From Acanthococcus lagerstroemiae (Eukaryota; Arthropoda; Insecta; Hemiptera; Eriococcidae): DNA of 64,000 nucleotides. The notes under the pieces are model-generated. The model worked only from the letters and a program-made list of their open reading frames with translations. It ran no database searches and was not told the origin of the DNA. A program made the position numbers and the translations under genes. Numbering within the stretch: the first letter of the stretch is position 1; every line of letters starts with the position of its first letter. Shown here piece after piece: positions 10,560-21,609 of the stretch. Where the stretch lies: contig CM063107.1 of NCBI GenBank assembly GCA_031841125.1, positions 62,073,814-62,137,813 of the forward strand. The letters are read 5' to 3'.

Positions 10560-12120
10560 TCAGCGTCATAATAGTATCAGACGCTTTGTTTCCTTTGAGA
10601 AATAATGTTGCAATTACTCCTGATATCTAGCTCTTCTATCGGAATCATGCTACAACCAGAACTGAAATCATGTGGGTGCTAAAGTAGTTACAAGTAATTT
10701 CAGTTCGCGATCCTGCGATGATACAACTCGTCTGTTCAACGTCATGTTTTTCAAAACTCAAGAAATAGAAACCGTGCGATTATCAGGTTTTGCCAAGATC
10801 TACTTACTTGTAATCAGACGGTGATTCCATTCGTACACTTGGATTTTATCAGTGCCGACAATTTGATTCATTGCGAAGGAAAATTATCTTCTAGAAACGG
10901 AAATTCTCTTTCTAATCTCGGCATAAGTATTTCTCTCATCTTCACTGATAAAATACTTACTATTATCAATGAATCTCAGTCATATGATAGACATTGAGCG
11001 TATAAGAAAGTTTTAAGCTGGAAGACGCAGTAGGAGATTTTTATGCCAATCAAAGCATGTTCACGATTTTAAAAACCTCAGTGACAATGACGTGTCTTTT
11101 TTCTCTTCATTTCTGTTAGAAATCCAGACCGGATTAGGGCAGAGGGGAGGGCGTGAGAGTTCAGTCATAATTGCAGAACAATCTGGGATAATCTTATTTC
11201 GCAACGATACGGTACTTTTTTCATAGAAGCAGTTGAGAAAGAAACCCAGCAGGATGTTAGAATTATAGAACCCGGTTTCTTAGAAAATCGAAAAATTCGC
11301 TCTGTCTCGAACAGGAATGGGGAGGGGGTCTCACAGCTTGTGTTTTCCTAATGAAACGATATCGGACAACCTATCGAAGAAAAAGGTATCGAACAACCTA
11401 TCAAAATAGTTTCAATTTTGCATCGCTGAATTCGAACATCCTAGGAGATTAAGATGTTTGATCCATTCTCGATTTAGGTTTACAGATGGACATTTCTTGC
11501 TTCAAATTGATGAGAGTAGTTTGGCTTCAGAATATCGAAGTAAAGGCTTTCGGGTCGATGATTTCGAAGATTGCCATAATAGTACCCAGCATGAAAATTT
11601 CACTCGTGAGAGTGGTAGACAAGACCGACTTGACGTGGCGAATCAAAATTTTGTTAATTTTGTTGTGACCTAGTGCGTCTAGCGTAGAGGGAGAAAGTTC
11701 AGATGTTCTCGACGTATGTATTTTACTTGACACAGACTTTCCAATCATAATTGAAAATTCTAGATCATCGAAATTTCAAATTTGAGAAGCTGAAGAAGTA
11801 ACAAGGTTTTTCCGTGATTGCTGATTTCAAAATTGTATTCATCTTTCACTTCAGACTCCATGTAAGGTGATGAAATCCATAAAATACTATGCTTTCTGTA
11901 AAATATTTGTTCGAATCAAATACTTGATACAATAATCAAACTAGTAACTGACAAAAGTAATTCATTTTCCGATTTTCTTCAATTTTTACGCTATTTTTAA
12001 ATTCGTGTATTTCAAGTTACACTACCCTTTATGCGATCCATTATAAGGAGTCTCAATTTTTCCTGAACGATTAAAAATTGGGCAATCATTATACATTTAT
12101 CATGAAATGGGGTTCAATTT
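10560..12120. other. No recognised feature
   Basis: AT-rich sequence with overlapping small open frames at 11458-11750 on both strands; none resembles a known family. Confidence 0.35.
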
Positions 12121-12123
12121 ACA

Positions 12124-12240
12124 AGGTGTCTACCGGTCCCGAAGTCCCGGGAAACTGGAAAAATCCCGGATGCTAAAAGTAGGTTCTGGAACCCTGGAAA
12201 AGTCCCGGAATTATTTACAAATGTTGGACACAATTTTTTC
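12124..12240. mobile_element. Left part of a CAGGGTGTCTACC-type element (word TCCCGGAA)
   Basis: AGGTGTCTACCGGTCCCG is followed by repeated TCCCGGAA-like words (AAGTCCCGGGAAACTGG, AAATCCCGG, AAGTCCCGGAA). The end matches the related elements at 14020, 14760, 17194 and about 49320. No clear right end is visible, so it is probably truncated. Confidence 0.5.
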
Positions 12241-12639
12241 CCCAAAAACTTGGATTGTTTCTCCGATGCATGGAGACTGCTTTGTGCATAGTCCAGATCG
12301 ATAACGACTAGAGATGTCGTCAACCAACGTGAATTTCTCAGAATTTGAAACAATAGTTTTTCAAAAGTCAACTTTAGTGAACTCGATCGGATTTTTTGCT
12401 AACTTCTGACAATTCGAACGAATTTTTTTTTTGCGAACTTGAACATTGAACGATGCGAATGAATTTTGTGCAAACGTGCTCATCTCTGATAACGACAATG
12501 TGTGCCCTCGCGTGAATAAAAGTAAGGTGACACTACAGTTGAAATTTTGATAATGAACTGATCGATCAGTCAATTAGTGACTGAGAAAATACGAAGACTC
12601 GGACGACCTTTATAAAAATTTTATTTATAAATCCGGTTC

Positions 12640-12860
12640 GGTTTCCCGTTAAGCATACTCCCCTCCAAGTCGAATACACTTGGCCCACCTTTTCTGCCAC
12701 GTCTGAAACTCGAGCTGAACCTCCTCCCCCCTCGGCATCAACTTAAAAATCGCCTCCAAAGCTCCTGAAGCCCGACTCGGTGACTCGAATCAATGTCCTT
12801 TCAGGTCCTTTTTTGCAGTGGGATATACGAGTAGGTAAAAGTCGTACGGGGTCGTGTCCA
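12640..12860 (-). pseudogene. mariner transposase C-terminal fragment
   Basis: Minus-strand frames give TTPYDFYLL, KKDLKG, then EEVQLEFQTWQKRWAKCIRL and GGEYA. These correspond to the conserved C-terminal third of DD34D mariner transposases: the P-x-D-F-x-L-F region with the last catalytic Asp, then the W-x-x-R-W-x-K-C-I...G-x-Y-F motif. In-frame stops are present and the N-terminal two thirds is missing. No TIRs were identified. Confidence 0.65.
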
Positions 12861-12864
12861 GTTA

Positions 12865-14010
12865 GTAGGGAGGGTGAGGGATTACCCCTGTATCTTTACT
12901 GAATCATTTCATTAAATTATTGAAATTCAAAGTGCGTGCGTGTATTTGAAGAGTGATAGGACTATGCAGTAGAAGAATACAGATAACACTGTTGTGCATA
13001 TCTTGAGCAGAACATGGTATTTTTTGCACCCAAATTTTTCCCGATAGTGTCTTACAAAGTCCCAGAATTCGAATACTGAATTCTGGTAAGCATTCTGATT
13101 TGTGACCAAAGCATAAATTTGATGCACTGTTTGAAATTGCTGAAAGAAAAACTATTTCGGTAGCGTTTGTGAAAATTTAAATTAGTTGAATTGGAAAAAT
13201 AATATGGTATTGGATTCGTAAAATTTAATATAGAAATATAAATTGGAATAACATTTAAAATAATCTTGTTAGAATAAAGTATGTTGTTATCAGTTATATT
13301 ATTTAGTGAAAATTTTGTTTTTTGGCCGTATCGAGTTTGGTTATTACAGTATCTCTTAAGCTAGTCTGGCGGAGCGAATGAGACAGTTGAAATTTTGTAA
13401 AAGTATTTGAGGAGTGAATTTTTTAGAACTTTACAGGAGAGTGAAATAATTGTACTCTTGTGTACCATACATGTACCACCCATGACATTTAGGTTGCTTA
13501 GCAGAACCCCTACCTAAATATTGATAGGGGTTGACAGTGTAGGAATGTGTGTACATCAGACATTTTCCGTCAGCTGACGCTATAAAACAAGTTTCGAAAA
13601 AAAGTGGACACAGACCGTTTTGGAGTATCGCTCCTCATACACATTCCTTCCAACAATATGATATTTGGTTTGATTTGTCAACTCAAGTCAACTCTGTTCA
13701 TTCAATAGGTCAAATATCTGTTCTGATAGCCAAATCGAGCTGGGTTGAAATCTGGCGAAACATTTGTAGTCAGCGACTCATGAAACCTCTATATCGATAA
13801 TTTGTCCAGTGTGTTCTCATGTATTTAAAATTTTCATGGTGGTGAATCTTGTCTTGCCCCTCCGTTAGCACGGGAAAATTCGTTTGATCCATTGAGAAAC
13901 TAGACCGTAGCACTTCAAAATCCAAGACCTACGTTGATCCGACAGCCCGTTAAGACAAGAAAAGTATTCGCTTATGAAATTAATGGGCAAGTAAGCTTTG
14001 GGAGTCAGAG
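12865..14010. other. No recognised feature
   Basis: AT-rich, no supported gene. The open frames at 12927-13127 and 13549-13800 have no family resemblance. Confidence 0.35.
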
Positions 14011-14019
14011 GTTATAAGT

Positions 14020-14389
14020 CAGGGTATCTACCAGTACGATAAGTCCAATAAATCTAATTAAAGTCCAATATTCGAAAAATGGTCTAATAAATCAAATAAA
14101 AAAGTCCAATAATATTGATATTGGTCAAATAAAAAATTGAAAAATAGGGAAATAAGTACATATAATAATACTTTTAAAGTTGTGAAAAACTTGACTGGAT
14201 GCATTATTTGAGAAAGGGTTAATTCTTGGTAAGATAAGATTCTTTCGACGATTAGAACGATTACTGATAAATGAATAAATTGAAAAAAAATTTGCATAAG
14301 TGCGCCGTTTTTTTTCAGTTGGATTAGGCATACAAAAAGGTTCAATAAAAGTCCAATATTTTCGATTTTCAAATCTGATAGACACCTTG
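14020..14389. mobile_element. CAGGGTATCTACC-type element with TAAGT target duplication
   Basis: The left end CAGGGTATCTACCAGTA and right end CTGATAGACACCTTG are inverted. Perfect 5-bp flanking repeats TAAGT lie at 14015-14019 and 14390-14394. The interior repeats GTCCAATA (14041, 14062, 14104, 14350) and related words. The 182-codon minus-strand open frame across it (14058-14606) runs beyond the element and has no family resemblance. Confidence 0.75.
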
Positions 14390-14394
14390 TAAGT

Positions 14395-14755
14395 ACAATG
14401 GAATGATCGAGTTGGACGAAGTTTTGAGTAGTCAGGAAGTAAAGTGCAACTTTCATACTAACATTGCTACTGGCTTCAGAATAATTAACAGCTGTAATGG
14501 GCCACCGCTCAAAGTTGCGATAGTCGAGATTGTAACCGAATACATTATACATATTGTATGCATAAATTCCATTCAACCCATGGACATGTAAAATCCACGT
14601 AGACAATATTATTTTTTGCTAAAATTTGAGCTCAGTTTACTCAACTTTGCCAGCCATGTTGCTAGTATCCCTTTGTCTACCGCCGGCCTCAATGGTGACG
14701 CTAATTGAAGTTTCTTCAAAAAATGAACCAGTTGTTTTTTTTCTAGTTGGAAGAA
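14395..14755. other. No recognised feature
   Basis: Sequence between two CAGGGTGTCTACC-type elements; nothing supported. Confidence 0.3.
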
Positions 14756-14759
14756 AAAT

Positions 14760-15125
14760 CAGGGTGTCTACCAGATCGGGAAGTCAGGACAAGTTGGAAT
14801 TTTTAAAAGTAGGTTAGGAAGTCAGGAAAACGTCAGGAAATTCCGAGAAATTTACTGAAAGATCAGGAAAATATTGGTAAATTACCATCCGATGGAAGAT
14901 TCTGTAGGAAATCCCATAATATGGTTAAATGAGAATCAAGAAATAATATATGGACGTAATGAATTCATACGGGAAATCCTTGTCCTTAAATTTATACTCG
15001 TGGCTTTATAGTTGAAATTTAATAATAATCTGAAGATTTATATGTATGGATTCTTCAAATACAAAAAAGATCAGGAAAAAAATCTTTCAATGAGTCTGTA
15101 GAAATCCTGAAAATGAGAGTCTGGC
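14760..15125. mobile_element. CAGGGTGTCTACC-type element (word GTCAGGAAA), right end unclear
   Basis: Starts CAGGGTGTCTACCAGATCG and then repeats GGAAGTCAGGA, ACGTCAGGAAA and GATCAGGAAA; another run of these words occurs at 15069-15112. No terminal ACACCCTG copy is seen, so the right boundary is approximate. Confidence 0.55.
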
Positions 15126-15174
15126 ATATTCGCCAGGTCATATACCGTTAGAGCTCCATGACCGGGTGTACTGA

Positions 15175-15292
15175 GCCGCCATTTTCATCCTTACTTTCTC
15201 CGATAACAAGCGAACACGTCGCGGACCGACACGCAAGCCGCCGCCAGCGACGATCGAGGTCACACGGGAAATGAAGGGATGAAAATGGCGGC
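15175..15292. promoter_or_regulatory. Candidate promoter block of the zinc-finger gene
   Basis: A CpG-rich island in AT-rich surroundings lies 0.4 kb upstream of the first mapped exon. It is bounded by a perfect 16-bp inverted pair, GCCGCCATTTTCATCC (15175-15190) and GGATGAAAATGGCGGC (15277-15292). AATGGCGGC resembles the YY1-type core found in many housekeeping promoters. Its role is inferred from position and composition only. Confidence 0.4.
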
Positions 15293-15533
15293 TTAGCATA
15301 CTCATATTGACAGTGCCCTACTGCTGTTTGGTCTGAGCGAGCTCTTATTCTTTCTATTTCCTTTGTTGATACAGAGGAAGGATGCAAAATGATACTTCCA
15401 CCCCGGCTCCGATGCCACCATGCAAGAGTGAAGTTCCGTTTTACGGAAGTATTCATAACTCAGCGATGATAAGTGATATGAGGAACGATTGTCTAAGTGA
15501 AAAAGAGCGTCGAGGTACTCTCATCTTGCAGCT

Positions 15534-15696
15534 GTAAGTTCAGCTGAATCTTCTGCTCGGTGTCACCTTGAATCGCCCCCCCCCCCATCTGTTCCATCAT
15601 TAAGTGATAGTTCTTATTTAATAACTTTCACGTGTACTTGATAAATCGTACTTGCTCGAGTAATTAATGAAAGTGTTTGAAATTATTTTGTTTCAG
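15534..15696 (+). other. Possible short 5' UTR intron of the zinc-finger gene
   Basis: A donor-like GTAAGT at 15534 and the acceptor ending TTTTGTTTCAG at 15696 would remove 163 bp and join a first exon in the CpG-rich block to the ATG-bearing exon. The acceptor has a reasonable pyrimidine tract; the donor assignment is a guess and a more distant first exon is equally possible. Confidence 0.35.
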
Positions 15697-15902
15697 AGCC
15701 TTCAAATATTTGTAGCTGAAAGTTAGGATTCGAGGGCGATTTCAGCCGAAAGCGTTTACCTCGTATCAGTTCATTTCAGTCCGAACAAATTGAGTGAAAT
15801 TGTCCGCAATCAAAAACAAGAAAAAACTGTGCAAGCCAGTCAAAACGGTTTCCGTTAACTTGGAAAACAATACATATTTATAAATATTGTATAATAATTA
15901 AA

Positions 15903-16196
15903 ATGGAGAGAGAGTCTAATTCGATGCAGGCGTTATGCCGTTCGGGATGCGGATTTTACGGCAACCCATCGACGGACGGACTTTGCTCGCTGTGCTATAA
16001 AGAAGCGCTAAAAAAGAAACAACAACCTCCGGGACCATCACCTTCAGCTTCGACACAATCGGCCGCCCAGGCGTTTTCCACACCAACGTCCAATCCTGTT
16101 ACCACTGCCTATAACACTTCTAGTGCTAAATTTATGGACACCGCAATTCCAACGATTCCAGTTGTAAATGCGCAAGCCAACGCAGAGAAAAGAGAT
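15903..16196 (+). CDS. ZFAND6: Zinc-finger gene, coding exon 1: A20 finger
   Basis: Encodes residues 1-98. The start MERESNSMQALCRSGCG is the first ATG after the 15697 acceptor, preceded by AATTAAA. The A20-type finger uses Cys12, Cys16, Cys28 and Cys31 in the pattern C-x3-C-x11-C-x2-C, followed by a basic KEALKKKQQ helix end. The exon then enters a Ser/Thr/Pro/Ala-rich linker. It ends in GAT immediately before GTAAGT at 16197, so the intron is phase 0; reading on would add only eight residues to a stop, which supports splicing. The A20 finger is the ubiquitin-binding part in this family. Confidence 0.95.
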
Positions 16197-17190
16197 GTAA
16201 GTAGATTGCGCTCATTTTAATTTATTTCTTTAAGTTTATTCGATTATAATATTTTGAGGCGTTTGTGGCAAGTTCACGTAGTATGTAACACTCGGCCCTC
16301 GGAGTCGTTCTTCGTGGTCCGGTGGTGTGGTCGACTAATTGGCCTAAATTTCGCCGTATAGCGAGAGAGTACACTTGGTACGCCTGCTCACTAATCAGCT
16401 GGCTTCGTAGAAACACACTCTCGTAGTTGAGTACGTGCATATGTTGTCGAAATATGTCGGTGTGAAGGTTGTGCGAGACTTGTAAAAATTAGAATTGTGC
16501 TGTGAAAATGAAAGGGCGGGAAGAAAGCGAACAGTGGCAAGATTCCTTCATCTTGTATTTCTGTCAGTGGGCTAGTGCAGTTGGGCGCTGTTATGAAAAA
16601 AGTGCCCCAGCCCCGAGAAAATTGAATGATGGAGTGCGATGAACATCTATTTTCCTAAGTTCAGGGTGCCAGTGTCTACTGATTTTTGTAAAGGTTCTAC
16701 ATTTTTGTCATAATGCCGTCCAGTTCTACGAAGAAAAAGTCGAGCAAATGAAACTTTTTTTGGGGAACCTGAATTTCATACAGAGGGTAGGATGTCATTG
16801 CCAATCAGTGTGCTAAAAATCTCTGAAAATCCTAGCATCGCCCAGTCCTCGGGAAACAAAACAGTCCCGCGAAATCAGCTTCTACCAAGTAGAAAATGCG
16901 TAACATTTTGCACAATGATATATTTTATATTTTCGGTATCCACCTCCGAGACACCATAAAAAGGAGAGGACCTCTAACTGACCTTCCTCACTGCTGAACA
17001 TTAACTAGAACTCAGATTGTCTTACCGGCTTTACAGAATTCAGAAAGAGAACGAGTTCTAATCAGGGTGGAATGAAAAAGTGTTTGAATTCAAAGGTCAG
17101 ATAGACCGGAGAAGTTGCATTTGTGAATGAAAATAAATACTAAAATGTTTCCATGGCCCAAAGTGACTGATATTTCAATTGGAATTCTAC
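16197..17190. other. Start of the large intron; no other feature recognised
   Basis: Begins with the strong donor GTAAGT. The rest is intronic sequence with no supported ORF or transposon. Confidence 0.5.
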
Positions 17191-17193
17191 ATA

Positions 17194-17486
17194 CAGGGTG
17201 TCTAACAGCCTGAAAAACTTGAAAATAGCATGAATTTGGTGAAAGGTAGTATGGAAGAATAAAAATGGCATGATTTTTGAAAATTTCAAAGAAAATCATG
17301 AATTCTTGTCGATTATAAATTATTTTCCTAATAGCTAAGTTATCAAGTCACTCACTATATTGTGGACAAAATGAACTGATTTTTTTGAGATTTAAGAAAA
17401 GTTGTAGAAAAAAAGATAGGAAATGGCATGAAAAAGCATGAAAATGCCCTGAATTTTCAATTTAAAGAATTGTTAAAGACACCCTG
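17194..17486. mobile_element. CAGGGTGTCT-type element with ACATA target duplication
   Basis: The ends CAGGGTGTCTAACAG and TTAAAGACACCCTG are inverted, and perfect 5-bp repeats ACATA flank them (17189-17193 and 17487-17491). The interior repeats GCATGAA/GGCATGA words (17230, 17268, 17423-17446). It is 293 bp and non-coding. With 14020-14389 this sets a 5-bp target duplication for the family. Confidence 0.8.
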
Positions 17487-17489
17487 ACA

Positions 17490-19090
17490 TATAATCCACA
17501 TGGTAGTTCGATTGTGGTTCGATTAATTTTGTATACATGTTTATAAATTACAGGGTTCATGAACGTCATAAATTCAGTTGTATATTTAATTTTTTTCTAA
17601 AATCATAAATATTCTCCTAATTCTCCTGGAAAATATTAAAAAATGAAGAAAATAGAGAGTAGACAGCAGCACAGTGTGCTTAATTATTATTGATTTATTA
17701 TTTTATAATCTTTTTTTAAATGTGAACTCCAAAATATTAGCAAAGGGAGTATTACTGAGAAAACGTCAAAATTAGTTTTTGTGTTTGCAATTTGGAACCC
17801 CTAACATGAGTACGTACTGTGAGTCCATGGAAGATTTCATAGAAAGGTTATGAATTTCACGCGAAATTAGTAGTATTTTCATCTTGGGAGGGGGGAGGGA
17901 TGAGTCTCCAAATTCGTCTCTTATGTTATTTTGACTGCAGCCTTTACCCTAATATGTCCAGCTTCCCACAGAAGTCTGTCATCTGCTAAAATTGGTCAAG
18001 TAGCATATAACAGTCGATCCTATCGTTCGCGTTTTTTTGAATTACCTTCATTTTTGAAATTGTTTCGAGCGTATCCCTATGCCTTTGTAGCACTACAGGG
18101 AGGGGGGTCATCACCTAAATATTAGGGTAAAACGAAAGTAACGATAGAAATTCTGAATTTTATCCATTCATAAATATTTAAATCAAGATCCCGTGTGGTA
18201 CTACGGGGACAGGGATTACGCTCTTGAAAGAACCCCACAAAAATCGTGAGCATTGTGATTGAAGCTATTATATGCTACTTTACGAACTTCAACTGGTCGC
18301 AGACCTCTGTAATGACGTCGGCGTTACAGTCAACATGATACCGAAAACTAATTTTTCGACACCCCTCCCCTCTCCTCGACATGAAACACTTCTAAATTTG
18401 CAAATTATTTAAATGAAGATAAAAATTACAATCTACTACTAAACATGTTAATTATATTATGTAAAACTTGATTTAAAACGTCACTTGTGTTACCCCATGT
18501 AAACACGTTAATATTTTTCAACAAAACTTAAGCACTATTTTTCTCCCAAATGCAACTTAATCCAACCAGTCTTTGAATTCAGAGATAATTTTTTGGTGGC
18601 CGTTTTCGTCTCACCCTAGTGTTAATTACCCCATTGGGCCCGCTTTTGCATCCCAGAATTGTCAATTCCCTAGAAAACGTTCGTACTTCGTGACCTCCCC
18701 ATAAGATACTTCATTTTTTTTTTTTTTTCAAAAAAGAACTTGAGTAATGGAGGGTTTCAAGAGTAGAATGCATAATGAAATCTGGGGTGTTGATTACCGA
18801 GTTTCACGGTCACTGAATTTAATTTACTCATCAGTCTGACTAATCGATATGTATGAATAATACATAATTGTGATGAGAGCCTAAGATGAAAATTGAAGCA
18901 CTTGAAAGAAGAGAAGCCGAAATATACAAAAAATATAAGGTGTGTGTCTCAGTCCTATAGTTATGAGCGTTGCTTAGTTAATTTTGGATCTTCATTTTTA
19001 ATTTAATATAAAAATTGTGGTATCTTGGGGGGGGGGGTTAATCCTGGAAAAGTCGTATCATTCCTTGGAGGGTACGGTTCCTTTAGTTAT
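17490..19090. other. Intron sequence, no recognised feature
   Basis: AT-rich with G-run tracts. The small open frame at 17931-18125 lacks any family resemblance. Confidence 0.4.
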
Positions 19091-19097
19091 GTTAAAA

Positions 19098-19304
19098 CAG
19101 GGTGGCTACTTTTCTGGAAATCCTGGAAGTCAGGGAATTTTGAAGAAAATTTTATGATGTGAAAGTATTGTACAATTTCCGCTGTCAGACTCAATTGAAC
19201 ATTTCTTTTAAAATGATTTGTTCCTTACGAAAAAGTTGGAAAATGGACTAGAAAAATCTGGAAAAGTCAGGGAATTTTATCCTCGGACAAAAGTGGACAC
19301 CCTG
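19098..19304. mobile_element. CAGGGTGGCTAC-type element (word GTCAGGGAATTTT)
   Basis: The left end CAGGGTGGCTACTTTTC and right end AAAGTGGACACCCTG are inverted. CTGGAAGTCAGGGAATTTT near the left end recurs near the right end as TGGAAAAGTCAGGGAATTTT. No matching target duplication is visible, so one flank may have changed. Confidence 0.65.
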
Positions 19305-19309
19305 GTTAT

Positions 19310-20310
19310 ACTTGCTCGAAGATTCAAGTACCTTTAGTGGGGAGGTGGTTGAAAATTTGAATGTAGAGAGGGGACTCAGAAGTACCACAGTTGATATTCA
19401 CCATGTGAGTATTAATTTTTAAGGGTTGAAGTTCACTGAATTCTTTCATCGCAATGTTGAAACCTGTTTACGATTTCCATTTTGCTTTATTTTGTCATCA
19501 GCAAGAAATGTTACTGCGTTTGTGCTTACTCATTTCTCGATACTTTTATTTTTCATTGTTTTTTTGAGTTTTCTCTGTGCGGAGGAAGCTCACGTTCAAG
19601 GTCGAACAGTTTGAAAGAAAGTTGTTTCGCTGTACTAGGATGAATGGAATACGAACGTAGCAACGAAATTTTTCTCTCTAGTGAGGAGCATACAAAGTAG
19701 TTTTACTTCCTGTGTCTGAATCTGATATTGGCGGGCAGAAGGTCATTGAAGGGACACGCACTCTCCTGTCCCCAGTTGTTATGCCGATGGAGCGGAGTAT
19801 CGCGGGGAAATGCGTATTTCGAAAAGTATTGAGGTATGGGTTCTCCTCCCTCACCCGTGGTCTTTTGGATGGGCCGCCGAAGTTCTACAGTAAAAATGAG
19901 TATTTCATACTAACTTGGAAAGCATTGGTAGAATTGGCACGATTGTAACTAGAAAATGGATTTTGATTTGGCTGCACTAATGAAAAAGGGCGGAAGTGAA
20001 GTCAGACCCTTTTCATTTGCCGATCGTCAATGGCACTAGCTTACAAAGCTTCCCGATGAATGTGGTCTGCTGAATGTTGAAAGCCACCTGGAGAGTAAAA
20101 TTAATGTCCGCATCTCGACAACTGACTGCGAATTATCAAGGTTACGCTATCGTCAGCGATAATATTTTGATGAATTGAAAAATGTATTGTATATCGCTCG
20201 TAGGTTGAGTATAATATTGGCGTAGTCGAGGGGCGTCAAGGAGGGTCCGGGCTCCCTTGCGACTTTGTTAAGTAATGGGTTTTCTAATTTTGGCACTCCC
20301 TCTAGCACTT
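19310..20310. other. Intron sequence, no recognised feature
   Basis: No supported coding or repeat structure. Confidence 0.35.
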
Positions 20311-20321
20311 ACGACCAGACC

Positions 20322-21607
20322 CTCTTGAACACTAGACTGACTACATTACTGGAGCATAACGTCGTATATGAATGTCGAATTGCCTTTATATTTGTACGAC
20401 TTGGAAAAGTTGGTCGAGACTAAACCCCTTTAAACACCTCCCCTCCTTTGGTCACGACCAGGTTCCCCACCCCACATACTAAGCTGGCTACGCTACTGGA
20501 GCATAACGTCGTAAGTGAATGTCGGATTGCCTTTGTACTTGTACAACTTGGAAGAGTTGGTCAAGACCAGATCCTCTCGAACACTAGGCTGGCCACGCCA
20601 CTGGGACACAACGTCGCATATGAATGCCAAATTGCTTTTATACCTGTACGACTTGGAAGAGTTGGTCGAGACCAGATCCTCTGGAACACCCCCTCCTTTC
20701 GTCACGATTAGACCCCACTCCACTCGAACACTAGGTTGGCTATGCCACTGGAACACAACGTCGTATATGAATGTCGAATTGCCTTTATACTTGTACGACT
20801 TGGAAAAGTTGGTCGAGACTAAACCCCTTTGAACACCTCCCCTCCTTTGGTCACGACTAGATCCCCCCACACTAAGCTAGCTACGTTACTGGAGCATAAC
20901 ATCGTATGTGAATGTCGAATTGCCTTTGTACTTGTACAACTTGGAAGAGTTGGTCAAGACTAGATCCTCTCGAACACTAGGCTGGCCACGCCACTGGGAC
21001 ACAACGTCGCATATGAATGCCAAATTGCTTTTATACTTGTACGACTTGGAAGAGTTGGTCGGGACCAAATCCTTTGGAATACCCCCTCCTCTCGTCACGA
21101 GCAGATCCCACTCCCCTCGAACACTAGGTGGGCTACGCCACTCGAACACAACGTTGTATATGAATGTCGAATTGCCTTTGTACTTGTACAACTTGGAAGA
21201 GTTGGTCAAGACCAGATCCTCTCGAACACTAGGCTGGCCACGCCACTGGGACACAACGTCGCATATGAATGCCAAATTGCTTTTATACTTGTACGACTTG
21301 GAAGAGTTGGTCGGGACCAAATCCTCTGGAACACCCCCTCCTTTTGTCACGATTAGACCCCACTCCACGCGAACACTAGGTGGGCTACGCCACTGGAACA
21401 CAACGTCGCATATGAATGTCGAATTGCTGTTGTACGACTTTGGAGATTTGGTCAAGGCCAGATCCTCTCGAACACCCCCTCCCTTAGTCATGATTAGACT
21501 CCCTCCTCCACCCCTCCACTCGAACACTAGGCTGGCTACGCCATTGAAGCATCACGTCGCATATGTATGTTGAATTGCTTTTGTACTGGTACGACTTGGA
21601 AGCGTTG
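20322..21607. repeat. Satellite array with alternating 147- and 105-bp steps
   Basis: Ten copies of the marker AACGTCG(C/T)ATATGAATG begin at 20358, 20505, 20610, 20757, 20898, 21003, 21150, 21255, 21402 and 21553 (the last starts CACGTC). The steps are 147, 105, 147, 141, 105, 147, 105, 147 and 151 bp. Short units lack about 42 bp containing the CCCCTCCTTTCGTCACGA stretch. Units also carry GGCTGGCCACGCCACTGG and TTGTACGACTTGGAAGAG. Because the units lack stops in several frames, open frames of over 200 codons appear on both strands (20908-21573 plus, 20886-21527 minus); these are by-products, not genes. Confidence 0.9.
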
Positions 21608-21609
21608 AT

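Noticed and set aside
14058..14606. 182-codon minus-strand open frame
   Set aside because: It crosses the right boundary of an inverted-terminus element, is Ile/Phe/Leu-rich from AT composition, and has no recognisable domain.
16197..16220. Unspliced continuation of coding exon 1
   Set aside because: It would end after eight residues without the AN1 finger; the GTAAGT donor and in-phase exon 2 fit the family far better.
20886..21573. Open frames of 221 and 213 codons on opposite strands
   Set aside because: They follow the satellite units exactly and repeat the same peptide; stop-free repeat units explain them better than genes.
20322..21607. CRISPR array
   Set aside because: Units are 105-147 bp, contiguous and similar throughout with no unique spacers, and the window is eukaryotic.
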